The notes under the pieces: generated by a model
What the model was told of the DNA's origin: nothing
Database searches by the model: none
What the model saw: only the letters and a program-made list of their open reading frames with translations
NCBI RefSeq assembly: GCF_025165795.1
Contig: NZ_JAJAGO010000011.1
Coordinates: 248,001 to 312,000 of the forward strand
Length of the DNA stretch: 64,000 nt
Direction of reading: 5' to 3'
DNA from: Streptomyces gossypii
GTDB taxonomy: Bacteria > Actinomycetota > Actinomycetes > Streptomycetales > Streptomycetaceae
Position numbers and translations under genes: made by a program
In this document: positions 8,950-17,628 of the stretch, piece by piece
Layout of the letters: each line of letters opens with the position of its first letter
Position numbering within the stretch: position 1 is the first letter of the stretch

Positions 8950-9045
8950 GGCCGCTGACAGCCGGAGCGACCGGGCATGCCCTCGCCTTGACCGACGTGG
9001 CCGACGTGGCCGACGGCGGCAGGGCCGCCGCCGGTCACGTGACGC

Positions 9046-9624
9046 TCAGGACGTCGGCGGCTGTTCCTCCCGCGCAACCGGCGCAACCGGCTCAGCCTGC
9101 TCGGCCGCCTCCGCCCGTATCCGCGCCTGCGAGCGCGTGCCGAAGCGGGCCGTCGTACCGTCGCTGCTCCAGCGCTCCAACCCCGCCTTCTCCAGTACGC
9201 GCATGGAGGCCGGGTTGGCCAACTCCGCGCCCGCGCACACCGTGTGGACGCCCGGTGCGGTCAGGGCGAAGGCCACCATGGCGCGGGCGGCCTCGGTGGC
9301 GTAGCCACGGCCACGGCGGGACTCCGCCATGCCGTAGCCGAATTCGAGGGCGCCGTCCTGGGGCGGCCAGAACAGGCCGATGGCGCCGACCACCAGGCCG
9401 GTCTCCCGTTCGACGACCTGCCGATGGCCGTACTCGCCGAGCGCTTCCGGGTGTTCGGCGATGAAGCCCGCGATGGCGCGGTCGCCCTCGGCGGGGAAGT
9501 CCGCCGCCCAGTGCGCGCGACGGTGGCCGTCGACGACTGCCACTACCTCTTCGGTGGTCCACCGGCGCAGCGCGAGACGGTCGGTGAGCAGCTCGGTACC
9601 GCTGATCCTGTACGGAGAGAACAC
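9046..9624 (-). CDS. GNAT-family N-acetyltransferase
   Basis: Acetyltransferase of the RimJ/RimL type, 192 residues from the GTG at 9624, which has GGAG about six bases upstream. The frame is open further upstream, but that stretch is arginine-rich and non-coding in character. Acetyl-CoA binding is indicated by ESRRGRGYATEAARAMV, and NPASMRVLEKAGLER is the usual C-terminal signature. Substrate unknown. Confidence 0.88.
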   Translation of the reverse strand: MFSPYRISGTELLTDRLALRRWTTEEVVAVVDGHRRAHWAADFPAEGDRAIAGFIAEHPEALGEYGHRQVVERETGLVVGAIGLFWPPQDGALEFGYGMAESRRGRGYATEAARAMVAFALTAPGVHTVCAGAELANPASMRVLEKAGLERWSSDGTTARFGTRSQARIRAEAAEQAEPVAPVAREEQPPTS

Positions 9625-9865
9625 GTGAACTCCAGGTCGATCATTTCGATCAGTCGACCGGGTCACCGCCGCGACGTTCCGACGCAGCACACGGCGTCGT
9701 GACCCGGACAAGGGCATGCTGAAGGCGCTCGGGGCGAACCATGGCCTCATCCTCCTTGTCCGTCGGCAACCACGCGCTGCGCGCGCGACGCGCGGCTGCG
9801 CGCAGAGCGACCTTACCAAGCGGCACCCCGCACCGAGCGGAACCCCGCAGCGCCCGGCCCGCGCG

Positions 9866-10780
9866 TCAGCCTGCGGCCGTCCCGGTGAACTCGCGGACCG
9901 CGGCGAGGAATCCGGCCGGGTTCTCCTCCGCGATCCAGTGGGCGGTGCCCGGGACGATCAGGCCGGTGACGTCCTCGGCGACCTCCCGCATCATCTCCTC
10001 GATGAGTGCTCCGGACGTACTGACGGCGCCCCCGAGAGCCAGCACCGGCACGGTCAGCTTCCCGTTCCGCCGCAGGGCGGCGCGGTTGTCCTCGGCGTCC
10101 TGGTCGAAGGCGCGGTAGACCTCGAACCCGGCACGCATGGCACCGGGGGCGGAGTAGGCGGACACGTAGACGTCGAGGTCTGCCGCGCTGATCGCCGAGG
10201 GGTCGGAGTTGCGGGCGTTGAAGAACGACTGAAGGTACGGCCGTTCGCGTCCGGCGACCAGCATCTCCGCCACGTCGCGCGCACCGTGGAAGGCGAAGTG
10301 CCAGACCCGCGGGTCCGTACGCAAACGGTCGAAGACCTCGGTTCCGGGCAACGGCGCGTCCATCACGATGAGTTGGGACACCTCGTCCCGGTACTCCTGC
10401 GCGTAGGCGTAGGCGACCATCAGCCCGATGTCGTGCCCGGCGATCACCACCGGTTCCTCGATACCGAGGTGGGAGCGCAGCAGTCGGCGGATGTCCCCGG
10501 CCATGGTGCGCTTGTCGTAGCCGCCCGGCGGCCGCCAGGACTGCCCGGCGCCGCGGTAGTCGACGGCGATCACCCGGAATCCGCTGTCCGCCAGCGGTGT
10601 GATCACGCGGTGCCACTCCCACCAGGTCTGCGGGAATCCGTGCAGCAGCACGAGGGTGCGTCCGCCCTCCCCCGCCGTGACGTAGTGGAGGCGCAGGCCG
10701 GGCTCGATGTCCGCCATGCCGTGCGTCAGCCCGGCGGGGGTCTCGCTCGCCGTGCTAGGCGTCGCCGTCGTCATGCTCAT
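9866..10780 (-). CDS. epoxide hydrolase-like alpha/beta hydrolase
   Basis: A 304-residue enzyme with the oxyanion loop HGFPQTWWEW (47-56), nucleophile Asp117 in AGHDIG, and His281 in GTAHWIAEENP. Aspartate at the elbow points to an epoxide hydrolase or haloalkane-dehalogenase-like enzyme rather than an esterase. The ATG at 10780 is followed by a second possible ATG at 10774. It is divergent from a LysR regulator that probably controls it. Confidence 0.9.
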   Translation of the reverse strand: MSMTTATPSTASETPAGLTHGMADIEPGLRLHYVTAGEGGRTLVLLHGFPQTWWEWHRVITPLADSGFRVIAVDYRGAGQSWRPPGGYDKRTMAGDIRRLLRSHLGIEEPVVIAGHDIGLMVAYAYAQEYRDEVSQLIVMDAPLPGTEVFDRLRTDPRVWHFAFHGARDVAEMLVAGRERPYLQSFFNARNSDPSAISAADLDVYVSAYSAPGAMRAGFEVYRAFDQDAEDNRAALRRNGKLTVPVLALGGAVSTSGALIEEMMREVAEDVTGLIVPGTAHWIAEENPAGFLAAVREFTGTAAG

Positions 10781-10890
10781 CACTGCTCCGTGTCGCCCTT
10801 CGCGTGTCTTTCCGTACCGCCGTCCACGGTGCCGCAGGCGAAGCGACAGCACCAGCGAAAGATCCTGCACGCACCGTTAAGCTCTCCTGC

Positions 10891-11817
10891 ATGCTTGATG
10901 TGCGACGGATGCAGGTGCTGCGGGCGGTGGTCACCAGCGGCTCGGTCACGGCGGCGGCGGCCGACCTCGGATACACGCCCTCGGCCGTCAGCCAGCAGGT
11001 GGCAGCCCTGGAGAAGGAGGCCGGAGCGGCGCTGCTGGAGCGGGTCGGCCGAGGCGTGCGGCCGACGGCGGCCGGGCGGCTGCTCACCGAGCACGCGGCG
11101 GGCATAGGCGAGCGTGTCGCCGAGGCGGAGGCGGCGCTGGCCGACCTGCTGGCCGGGCGCACCGGGCGGCTGTCGGTCCACTACTTCGCCACGGCGGGCG
11201 CCACCTTGGTCGCCCCCGCTCTGGCCCGGCTGCGGCGCACGCATCCGGGCGTACGGATCGAACTGCGGCTGAGCGACCCGGCGGACCCGCTGTCGGCCGT
11301 GAAGCAGGGCCGGGCGGATCTGGCCACCGTGGTACGGCCGCACGGGCGGCCCGCGCCGGGCGTCCGCCTCATCCACCTGCTCGATGATCCCTACCGCGCT
11401 GTGCTGCCCCGAGGGCACCGGCTCGCCGCGCGGGAGGTGATCGACCTGGCCGAACTGGCCGACGAGCCGTGGGTGGCCACCGAATGGCCTGCGGGGCCGT
11501 GCCTGGAGACCATCCTCGACGCCTGCGCGACCGCCGGGTTCACGCCGCACTTCGCGGTGCAGAGCGAGGACTGCACGACGGCCCTGGGGTTCGTCGCAGC
11601 CGGACTCGGCATCAGCCTGGTGCCGCGCGTCGCCCTGGGTCCGGCCGGAGACGCGGGCACCGGCAACCGGAATGGCACCGGCACCGGCGTCGTCGTACTG
11701 CCGGTCCGCGGCCCGGAGCCGCACCGGACGATCCACGCGGCCGTACGGGAAACCGCGCCGCCCCAGCCCGCGCTCCACACCCTGCTGAACGCCCTCCGCG
11801 AGACGGCGGCGCCCTGA
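10891..11817 (+). CDS. LysR-family transcriptional regulator
   Basis: A 308-residue LysR-type activator/repressor. The N-terminal winged helix-turn-helix covers MQVLRAVVTSGSVTAAAADL and TPSAVSQQVAALEKE; the C-terminal two-lobed effector domain follows with LDDPYRAVLPRGHRLA and ALGFVAAGLGISLVP. It is divergent from the epoxide hydrolase, the classical layout for LysR targets. Its TGA stop coincides with the first base of a repeat element end. The 3' part is overlapped for about 430 bp on the other strand by the run-on frame of the dipeptidase gene. Confidence 0.93.
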   Translation: MLDVRRMQVLRAVVTSGSVTAAAADLGYTPSAVSQQVAALEKEAGAALLERVGRGVRPTAAGRLLTEHAAGIGERVAEAEAALADLLAGRTGRLSVHYFATAGATLVAPALARLRRTHPGVRIELRLSDPADPLSAVKQGRADLATVVRPHGRPAPGVRLIHLLDDPYRAVLPRGHRLAAREVIDLAELADEPWVATEWPAGPCLETILDACATAGFTPHFAVQSEDCTTALGFVAAGLGISLVPRVALGPAGDAGTGNRNGTGTGVVVLPVRGPEPHRTIHAAVRETAPPQPALHTLLNALRETAAP

Positions 11818-12512
11818 GGGCTGTCCCGTGATCCCTGGCGGACGCGCTGCGCGTCACGCCTCGGCGCGCTCGCGGCCCCGTACAGCGCGTGGCCGGCGCC
11901 GGTGCTGAGCGCCCAGTAGCGGTCGCCGTAGGACCAGGGGCACCACTCGGTCGGGTAGTTGACCAGGCCCACGGCGGTGAGGGCCTTGGCGAGGAGCTGC
12001 CGGTTGGCCCGCGCCGCCGGGCCGATGCCTGGGGCGTCGGTGTAGCAGCCGCCCTCGCTCTCCTCGGGGCTGGCGTTCAGCCGCGTACCCATGTCGAGTT
12101 CCGCTCCCGCCTCGTCGGCGAGCGTCAGGTCGACGGCGGCGCCCGCGCTGTGCGGGGCGATCTCCGGCGGCGACACATAGCGGCTGGCGGCCTCCCGTAC
12201 TTGCTCCGGCGGCCAGTCGGGGCGGGCGGAGCGCAGCGTGCCCTCGTACTGCTCGAAGTAGCGGCGCTGCAGGGCGGGCGGGCGGTGGCCTTCGACGAAC
12301 AGCAGCCGCAGCCCGTCCGGCAGCAGTTCCTGCGCCTCCAGGAGCCGGGTCAGCACTCCTTCTCTCAGGTGCGCGAAGGCCCCCGCGTCGTCGCGCTTGC
12401 GCGGGTCGACGCGGAGGGACGCCTGGGAGCGGACATCGAGGAGGGGTTCGCCGCAGTCCACCACGGGTATGGCGGCGACCTTCGGGTCCGACATGAGGAC
12501 GATCTCGTTCAT
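11391..12512 (-). CDS. VanX-like D-Ala-D-Ala dipeptidase (M15D), damaged 3' end
   Basis: The first 212 of 373 codons encode a VanX-family zinc dipeptidase: VEGHRPPALQRRYFEQY, HSAGAAVDLTL with ligands His121 and Asp128, and TEWCPWSYGDRYWAL with the catalytic glutamate position at 189. The third zinc ligand, His in the usual EWWH, is Pro192 here. Normal members end just after the ALYG word; here no stop follows, and the frame runs through a repeat end and then antisense to the LysR gene until 11391. The tail is not homologous to anything recognised. Probably inactive, a pseudogene in progress. Confidence 0.7.
   Translation of the reverse strand: MNEIVLMSDPKVAAIPVVDCGEPLLDVRSQASLRVDPRKRDDAGAFAHLREGVLTRLLEAQELLPDGLRLLFVEGHRPPALQRRYFEQYEGTLRSARPDWPPEQVREAASRYVSPPEIAPHSAGAAVDLTLADEAGAELDMGTRLNASPEESEGGCYTDAPGIGPAARANRQLLAKALTAVGLVNYPTEWCPWSYGDRYWALSTGAGHALYGAASAPRRDAQRVRQGSRDSPQGAAVSRRAFSRVWSAGWGGAVSRTAAWIVRCGSGPRTGSTTTPVPVPFRLPVPASPAGPRATRGTRLMPSPAATNPRAVVQSSLCTAKCGVNPAVAQASRMVSRHGPAGHSVATHGSSASSARSITSRAASRCPRGSTAR
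11817..11840. repeat. solo end of the AGGGCTGTCC repeat element
   Basis: This stretch matches the terminal inverted repeat of the element at 25991-26150 (AGGGCTGTCC.GTRATCCCTGGCGG). Its first base is the last base of the LysR stop codon. Only one end is seen here; the following 40 bp reach the last recognisable codons of the dipeptidase gene. Confidence 0.7.
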
Positions 12513-12538
12513 GCCCCGAGCATGGCGCACAAACGGCC

Positions 12539-13039
12539 TCAAAGGCTGCCGGTGATGTCCAGAGCCGTTCCGTACAGGCGGGTCACCCGGATCCTGATCA
12601 CCACGCGCCGCTCCGCCACGAGCTCTTCGAGGAAGGCCGTCTCCGCTTCCGGGCTGTCGAAGCCGGGTGTCTGGGCCAGCAGTTCCCGGCCGACCGCGTC
12701 GCCGGGGCGTGCCGTCTCCTCCGACACCTCGGCCTCGCCCTCGGCGACGGCGAACGACCAGACGTCCGGGCCCTGGACATGCAGGGCGGCATGCGGATCG
12801 TTGCGGAGCTGCCGCATCTTGAGGCGGTCCGCCGTGGAGGAGACGCGCACGAGGCGCTCCTCGGGGTCCCAGTGGTAGAGCACGGTGGACATGTGCGGGT
12901 GGCCGGTGCGGCGCACGCTCGCGAGGGTGCCGAACTGTTGTTCGCTCAGGAGGCTGGACAGCTCCTCCTCGCTGAGCACCCGGGGTGCTGGTCCGGCACC
13001 GGGCTTCTTCTCGTCGTCCGTGTGAGCGTTCGCGTTCAT
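12539..13039 (-). CDS. PPOX-class (F420/FMN-binding split barrel) protein
   Basis: A 166-residue flavin/F420-binding split-barrel protein of the pyridoxamine-phosphate-oxidase superfamily. SEQQFGTLASVRRTGHPHMSTV followed by RVSSTADRLKMRQLRNDPHAAL is typical of the actinobacterial PPOX F420-type group. Substrate is unknown; members reduce or oxidise small heterocycles. It sits downstream of the MFS transporter on the same strand with a gap of about 56 bp, so it may be co-transcribed. Confidence 0.85.
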   Translation of the reverse strand: MNANAHTDDEKKPGAGPAPRVLSEEELSSLLSEQQFGTLASVRRTGHPHMSTVLYHWDPEERLVRVSSTADRLKMRQLRNDPHAALHVQGPDVWSFAVAEGEAEVSEETARPGDAVGRELLAQTPGFDSPEAETAFLEELVAERRVVIRIRVTRLYGTALDITGSL

Positions 13040-13095
13040 GAGGTGGAACCCTTCGGTGGTGGCGTGCTGACGGGCGGGGGGTGCGGGCGTGCTGC

Positions 13096-14661
13096 TCAGA
13101 CGGCGTTGGCGGGTGCGGCCGGCTTCTCGGCAGCACCCGCTTCACCAAAACCGTCGGCACCGTCGGCCGCAGCCGTGGCCGGGTGGCCCGAGCCCGCGGT
13201 GGGCTGGCGCAGTACGAGGAGGGCGGCGGCGAACGCGGCGACCACCAAGCCCGCGCCGACCGCGAAGGCCAGTTGGTAGCCGCCGGTGAGCGCCTCGGCG
13301 CGGCTGTCACCTTCGGCGAGCAGGCTTTCCGTACGGGAGGCCGCCAGCGTGGACAGTACCGCGACGCCCAGCGCCCCGCCGATCTGCTGGGTGGTGTTGA
13401 AGAGTCCGGAGGCGAGCCCGGCGTCCTCCTCCCCCGCACCGGACATTCCGAGAGTGGTCAGGGCCGGAAGAGCCAGCCCGAAACCGCTGGCCAGCAGCAT
13501 CACCGGCAGTACGTCGGTCACGTAGTCGGCGTCCGCGGGCAGCCTGCTGAGCAGCAGGAGTGCGCCGATCAGCAGCACCAGGCCCGCGAGCAGGACGTTG
13601 CGTTCACCGAAGCGGGCGTTGAGCCGGGCGGCGACGCCCAGTGACACCGCGCCGATGACGGCCGCCGCCGGGAGCATCGCCAGTCCGGTCCTGGCCGCGC
13701 TGTATTCGAGCACGTTCTGGAGGTAGAGGGCGATGAGGATGTTGAAGGCGAAGAGCGCGGAGACCAGCAGGATCTGCACCAGGTTGGCCCCCGAGACGCT
13801 GCGCGAACGGAAGATCCGCAGCGGCATGAGAGGCGTTCTCGCGGTGGCCTGGCGGGCGACGAAGCCGATGAGCAGCACGGCGGCGAGGGCTCCGTAGCCC
13901 AGGGTGTACGAGGAGATCCAGCCGTTCTCCTCGACCCTGACGACCGAGTAGATGCCCAGCATCAGCCCGGAGGTGACGAGCAGCGCGCCGAGGATGTCGG
14001 CTCCGGCGGTCAGTCCCACGCCCCGGTCGCCGGGCAGGACGGCGGTTGCGAGCGCGAGGGTCGCGAGCCCGATGGGCAGGTTGATGAAGAAGATCCAGTG
14101 CCAGTTGAGCGCATCGGTGAGCACCCCGCCGAGGACCTGTCCGATGGAGGCTCCGGCGGCTCCGGTGAAGCTGAAGACGGCGATGGCGCGAGCGCGTTCC
14201 TTGGGTTCGGTGAACAGCGTGACGAGGATGCCCAGGCTGACGGCGGCGGCCATCGCGCTGCCGATTCCCTGCAGGAAGCGGGCGGCGATCAGTACGGCCG
14301 GGGTGGTGGCGGCGCCTGCCAGCATCGAGGCGCCGGTGAACACCCCGGTGCCCGCGAGGAACATGCGTTTGCGGCCGATCAGGTCGCCGAGGCGTCCGGC
14401 CAGCAGGAGCAGGCTGCCGAAGGCGATCAGGTAGGCGTTGACGACCCAGCTCAGACCGGCGGGGGTGAACTCCAGGTCGTCCTGGATGGCGGGCATCGCC
14501 ACGGCCACGATGCTGCCGTCGAGAATGATCATGAGCATCCCCGCGGCGAGCACCCCGAGCGCGAGACCGCGCCGCCGCGACGAGGCGGGCGAGTCCGCGG
14601 AAGCCGGCCCGTCCGGGTAGACGGGTGAGTCGGGTGAAGGCCGGGCGGAACGGGCGGACAT
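13096..14661 (-). CDS. MFS drug-efflux transporter, DHA2 (14-TM) family
   Basis: A 521-residue major-facilitator exporter of the EmrB/QacA type with about 14 membrane helices. Signatures are LDGSIVAVAMPAIQ in helix 1, WVVNAYLIAFGSLLLLAGRLGD, and FLQGIGSAMAAA (motif C region). The ATG at 14661 is preceded by GGGGAGAG. It lies 89 bp downstream of the MarR gene on the same strand, and the gap holds possible MarR-binding words (TTGTTG twice, and GATCC..GGATC). Likely antibiotic or toxic-compound efflux under MarR control. Confidence 0.92.
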   Translation of the reverse strand: MSARSARPSPDSPVYPDGPASADSPASSRRRGLALGVLAAGMLMIILDGSIVAVAMPAIQDDLEFTPAGLSWVVNAYLIAFGSLLLLAGRLGDLIGRKRMFLAGTGVFTGASMLAGAATTPAVLIAARFLQGIGSAMAAAVSLGILVTLFTEPKERARAIAVFSFTGAAGASIGQVLGGVLTDALNWHWIFFINLPIGLATLALATAVLPGDRGVGLTAGADILGALLVTSGLMLGIYSVVRVEENGWISSYTLGYGALAAVLLIGFVARQATARTPLMPLRIFRSRSVSGANLVQILLVSALFAFNILIALYLQNVLEYSAARTGLAMLPAAAVIGAVSLGVAARLNARFGERNVLLAGLVLLIGALLLLSRLPADADYVTDVLPVMLLASGFGLALPALTTLGMSGAGEEDAGLASGLFNTTQQIGGALGVAVLSTLAASRTESLLAEGDSRAEALTGGYQLAFAVGAGLVVAAFAAALLVLRQPTAGSGHPATAAADGADGFGEAGAAEKPAAPANAV

Positions 14662-14750
14662 GGGCTCTCCCCTGTCGAGATGCGGGATCAACAAGGGAGA
14701 CCGTAGCAGATAGTTTTGTTGTAGACGATCCTCTTCGGATCTTCTTGTTG

Positions 14751-15248
14751 CTACTTCCCCGACTGCCGCGCCCTTCGGGCCGACTGCGGCTTCTCGGACG
14801 CGCAGGCCGGCACCGCCGGCGTCGACAGATCTCCGGAGGCCAGGTGCTCCAGCGCCCGCAGCAGGACGTCCGCCTCCTCCCCCGGCAGCCCGCCCAGTAC
14901 CTCCCGATGCACCCCGTCCACGATCTGCTGGCTGCGTGCCGCGGTCCGCTCCCCCTCCTCGGTGACCGCGATGATCCGGGCGCGCCGGTCCTTGCTGGAG
15001 GGGCGGCGCTCCGCCAGACCCGCCTTCTCCAGGGCGTCGACGGTCACGACCATCGTTGTCTTGTCCATGTCGCCGAGCCCGGCGAGCTGGATCTGGGTGC
15101 GCTCCTCCTCCAAGGCGTGCACCAGCACACAGTGCATCCGTGCGGTGAGCCCGATCTCACCGAGCGCCGCCGCCATCCGGGTGCGCAGCACATGGCTGGT
15201 GTGGTCCAGCAGGAAGGACAGATCCGGTTGGGTGCGGGTACGAGCCAT
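14751..15248 (-). CDS. MarR-family transcriptional regulator
   Basis: A 165-residue MarR regulator: HVLRTRMAAALGEIGLTARM, then QIQLAGLGDMDKTTMVVTVDALEKAGL (recognition helix) and the wing RRPSSKDRRARIIAVTEEG. The start at 15248 is chosen because GGGAGG lies about 10 nt upstream; a second ATG three codons earlier sits too close to that site. It probably represses itself and the MFS gene downstream. Confidence 0.92.
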   Translation of the reverse strand: MARTRTQPDLSFLLDHTSHVLRTRMAAALGEIGLTARMHCVLVHALEEERTQIQLAGLGDMDKTTMVVTVDALEKAGLAERRPSSKDRRARIIAVTEEGERTAARSQQIVDGVHREVLGGLPGEEADVLLRALEHLASGDLSTPAVPACASEKPQSARRARQSGK

Positions 15249-15307
15249 AGCGGTCATGCCTCCCAGCATACGGAAACCGGTCCGTCGCGGATTATCCTGC
15301 GGCGAAC

Positions 15308-17017
15308 TCATTCTCGGGGACCGTCCTCCGCCCGGCCCTCCGTCCCGGCCCCCTGCCCGGTCTCGACACCGTTCGCGGGAGCGACGAAGAGTGTGGCCAC
15401 GAGCGCCAGCACCAGCAGCCCCGCACAGACATAGCTGCACACCTCCAGCCCGTTGGTCATGGCCGCGCGCGCCGCGTCCGCCGCCGCGGCCGTACGCGGA
15501 TCGGCCGCGAGTGCGGGGATCGCCGATCCGGCGCTGTCCGTCACGACCGCGCCGAACTGCTCGGCCTCGCGGGCGGTGAGCCCGCCACCGGCGAACCCGT
15601 CGCCCGTGAGACGCTCCCGCAGGCCGGAGGCGAGAGTGCTGAAGAACAGCGTGGTGAGCAGAGCGATGCCCAGTGCGGAACCCAGCTCGCGCGCCGCGCT
15701 CTGGACTCCCGATCCCTGCCCGGCACTCTCCGCCGGCACATCCACGAGGACGACATTGGTGACCTGTGCGGTGGCGAAGCCGACGCCGACGCCGTAGAGG
15801 AACAGCGCGAGCGCGATCGGCAACCAGGCGCTGTCGGTGGCAGCGACGAGTCCCAGCAGCACCAGACCCGCGGCCTCCAGCAGCAGACCGATCCGCACCT
15901 GCCCCAGCGCCGGGACGGAAGCGGTGATCGCGAAGCTCGCGCCGCTCGCGCAGAAACTGCCGACGGCGAGGGCGGCGAGCGCGAGCCCCGCCTCGAACGC
16001 GCTGTAACCGAGGGCGAACTGCAGCCAGAGCGGCAGCACCGCGATGATGCCGAACTCGCCGAGGCCGACGAGCAGCGTCACGACGTTGCCGTTGCGGAAC
16101 GAGGGGATGGTGAACAGCCGTACGTCCATCAGCGGCCCGCCGCCGTTCCGGCCGAGCACCGCCTGCCGGCGCCAGAACACGCCCAGGGCGAGAACCGACG
16201 CGGCAAACGCGACGAGGGCGGGCGAGGGGCCGTCGCGCCACACGAACCCGCCGAGGTGCAGCGGCTCGGTCGTCCTCAGCCAGCCGTGGCTGCGCCCCTC
16301 GATCAGCGCGAACGCCAGAGCGCCGAGCCCCACGGCCGACAGGGCGCTGCCCAGGACGTCCACCCTCCCCGGCCTCCGGGGCGACGCGGGCAGCAGGACC
16401 AGCACGCCCGCCGCGATCACGGCGACCAGCGGAAGGTTGACGCCGAAGGCCCAGCGCCAGGAGAAGTCCGCGAGCCAGCCGCCCAGCAGCGGACCGAGGG
16501 CCGCGGCGGCGCCGATGGTCGACCCCCAGACGGCGAACGCCTGGCCCCGGGCGCGGCCCGTGAACGTCGCGTTCACCAGGGCCAGTGACGTGGGCAGGAT
16601 CATCGCCCCGCCGATGCCCTGGAGGAACCGGGCGAGGATCAGCAGGCCCCCGTTCGGGGCCGCGGCGGCCAGCATGCTCGTCACGCCGAACACCAGCAGC
16701 CCGGCCAGGAACAGCCTGCGGGCTCCGTACAGGTCACTGAGGCGGCCGGCGAGCAGGAGCAGCGCGGCGAATACGAGCGCGTACGACTCCTGGATCCACT
16801 GGGCCTCGACCGAACCGATCGAGAGGTCCTCGATGACGGGGGCGAGGATCACGTTGACGATCGTGAGGTCCACGACGATCAGGGCCACGCCCAGGGACAC
16901 GGCGACGAGGCCGAGCCACTGGCGCGGGGAAGGGGACGCCGCAGGGGCTGCGAGCCGCCCGGGCGCTGCGGATCGTGCGGCTCGTGCCGGTCGTGCGGGG
17001 TCCGTTGAGGCACTCAA
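15308..17017 (-). CDS. MFS drug-efflux transporter, DHA2 family, probable TTG start
   Basis: A second 14-helix MFS exporter, 569 residues. It shows VSLGVALIVVDLTIVNVILAP in helix 1, WIQESYALVFAALLLLAGRLSD and FLQGIGGAMILPTSLALVN. No ATG or GTG fits before the first helix without invading the divergent MarR gene; a TTG at 17017 has GGAG six bases upstream and is chosen. The last residues are acidic. It shares a short regulatory gap with the divergent MarR gene, which likely controls it. Confidence 0.88.
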   Translation of the reverse strand: MSASTDPARPARAARSAAPGRLAAPAASPSPRQWLGLVAVSLGVALIVVDLTIVNVILAPVIEDLSIGSVEAQWIQESYALVFAALLLLAGRLSDLYGARRLFLAGLLVFGVTSMLAAAAPNGGLLILARFLQGIGGAMILPTSLALVNATFTGRARGQAFAVWGSTIGAAAALGPLLGGWLADFSWRWAFGVNLPLVAVIAAGVLVLLPASPRRPGRVDVLGSALSAVGLGALAFALIEGRSHGWLRTTEPLHLGGFVWRDGPSPALVAFAASVLALGVFWRRQAVLGRNGGGPLMDVRLFTIPSFRNGNVVTLLVGLGEFGIIAVLPLWLQFALGYSAFEAGLALAALAVGSFCASGASFAITASVPALGQVRIGLLLEAAGLVLLGLVAATDSAWLPIALALFLYGVGVGFATAQVTNVVLVDVPAESAGQGSGVQSAARELGSALGIALLTTLFFSTLASGLRERLTGDGFAGGGLTAREAEQFGAVVTDSAGSAIPALAADPRTAAAADAARAAMTNGLEVCSYVCAGLLVLALVATLFVAPANGVETGQGAGTEGRAEDGPRE

Positions 17018-17078
17018 TGTAACTCCACTGTAGAGTATCTTTATCGTGAAGCTAGATTGCCCGGGATAGGTTGTCAAA

Positions 17079-17585
17079 ATGAAGACCCCGGAGGCCCGCG
17101 ACCCCGACGGCCTGGAGGCACAGCGCGACCGCCTCATGGACGGGCTGCGCGCGTTCGGCGCCAACTACACCGAGTTCACCCAGCGCTTCGCCGCCTGGCT
17201 GGGGCTCCACTCCACCGACGCCGCCGCCCTCACCGAGATCCTTTACGCCGAGGACCAGGGGTCACCCCTCTCCCCCGCTCGGCTGAGCGCACGCGTCTCC
17301 CTGTCGTCCGGTGCCACGACCGCCCTGCTGAACCGCCTCGAAGAGGCCGGGCACGTGGTCCGCACCCGCGAGCACAGCGACCGCAGGGTCGTGACACTGC
17401 GCAGCAGCCCCGAAATCCGGCCGCGCGCCATAGAGTTCTTCGGTCCGTACGCCGAGCGGATGGCGGCCGAGATGGCGCGGTACAGCCCGGAACAGCTCCG
17501 GAAGTTCGAGGACTTCCTCGGCCATCTCCGGGTCACCATGGACGAGTTGCTCTCGGACGAGTACCGGACACCCGGCGGCGGCTGA
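17079..17585 (+). CDS. MarR-family transcriptional regulator
   Basis: A 168-residue MarR-type winged-helix regulator. SPARLSARVSLSSGATTALLNRLEEAGHV is the recognition region and REHSDRRVVTLRSSPE the wing. The N- and C-terminal helices would form the dimer interface. It is divergent from the second MFS exporter with a 61-bp gap, typical of a repressor/efflux pair. Confidence 0.9.
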   Translation: MKTPEARDPDGLEAQRDRLMDGLRAFGANYTEFTQRFAAWLGLHSTDAAALTEILYAEDQGSPLSPARLSARVSLSSGATTALLNRLEEAGHVVRTREHSDRRVVTLRSSPEIRPRAIEFFGPYAERMAAEMARYSPEQLRKFEDFLGHLRVTMDELLSDEYRTPGGG

Positions 17586-17628
17586 CGCGCACCGGTCGGC
17601 CAGAAGTCCCGCACCGCGGGACCAAGGG

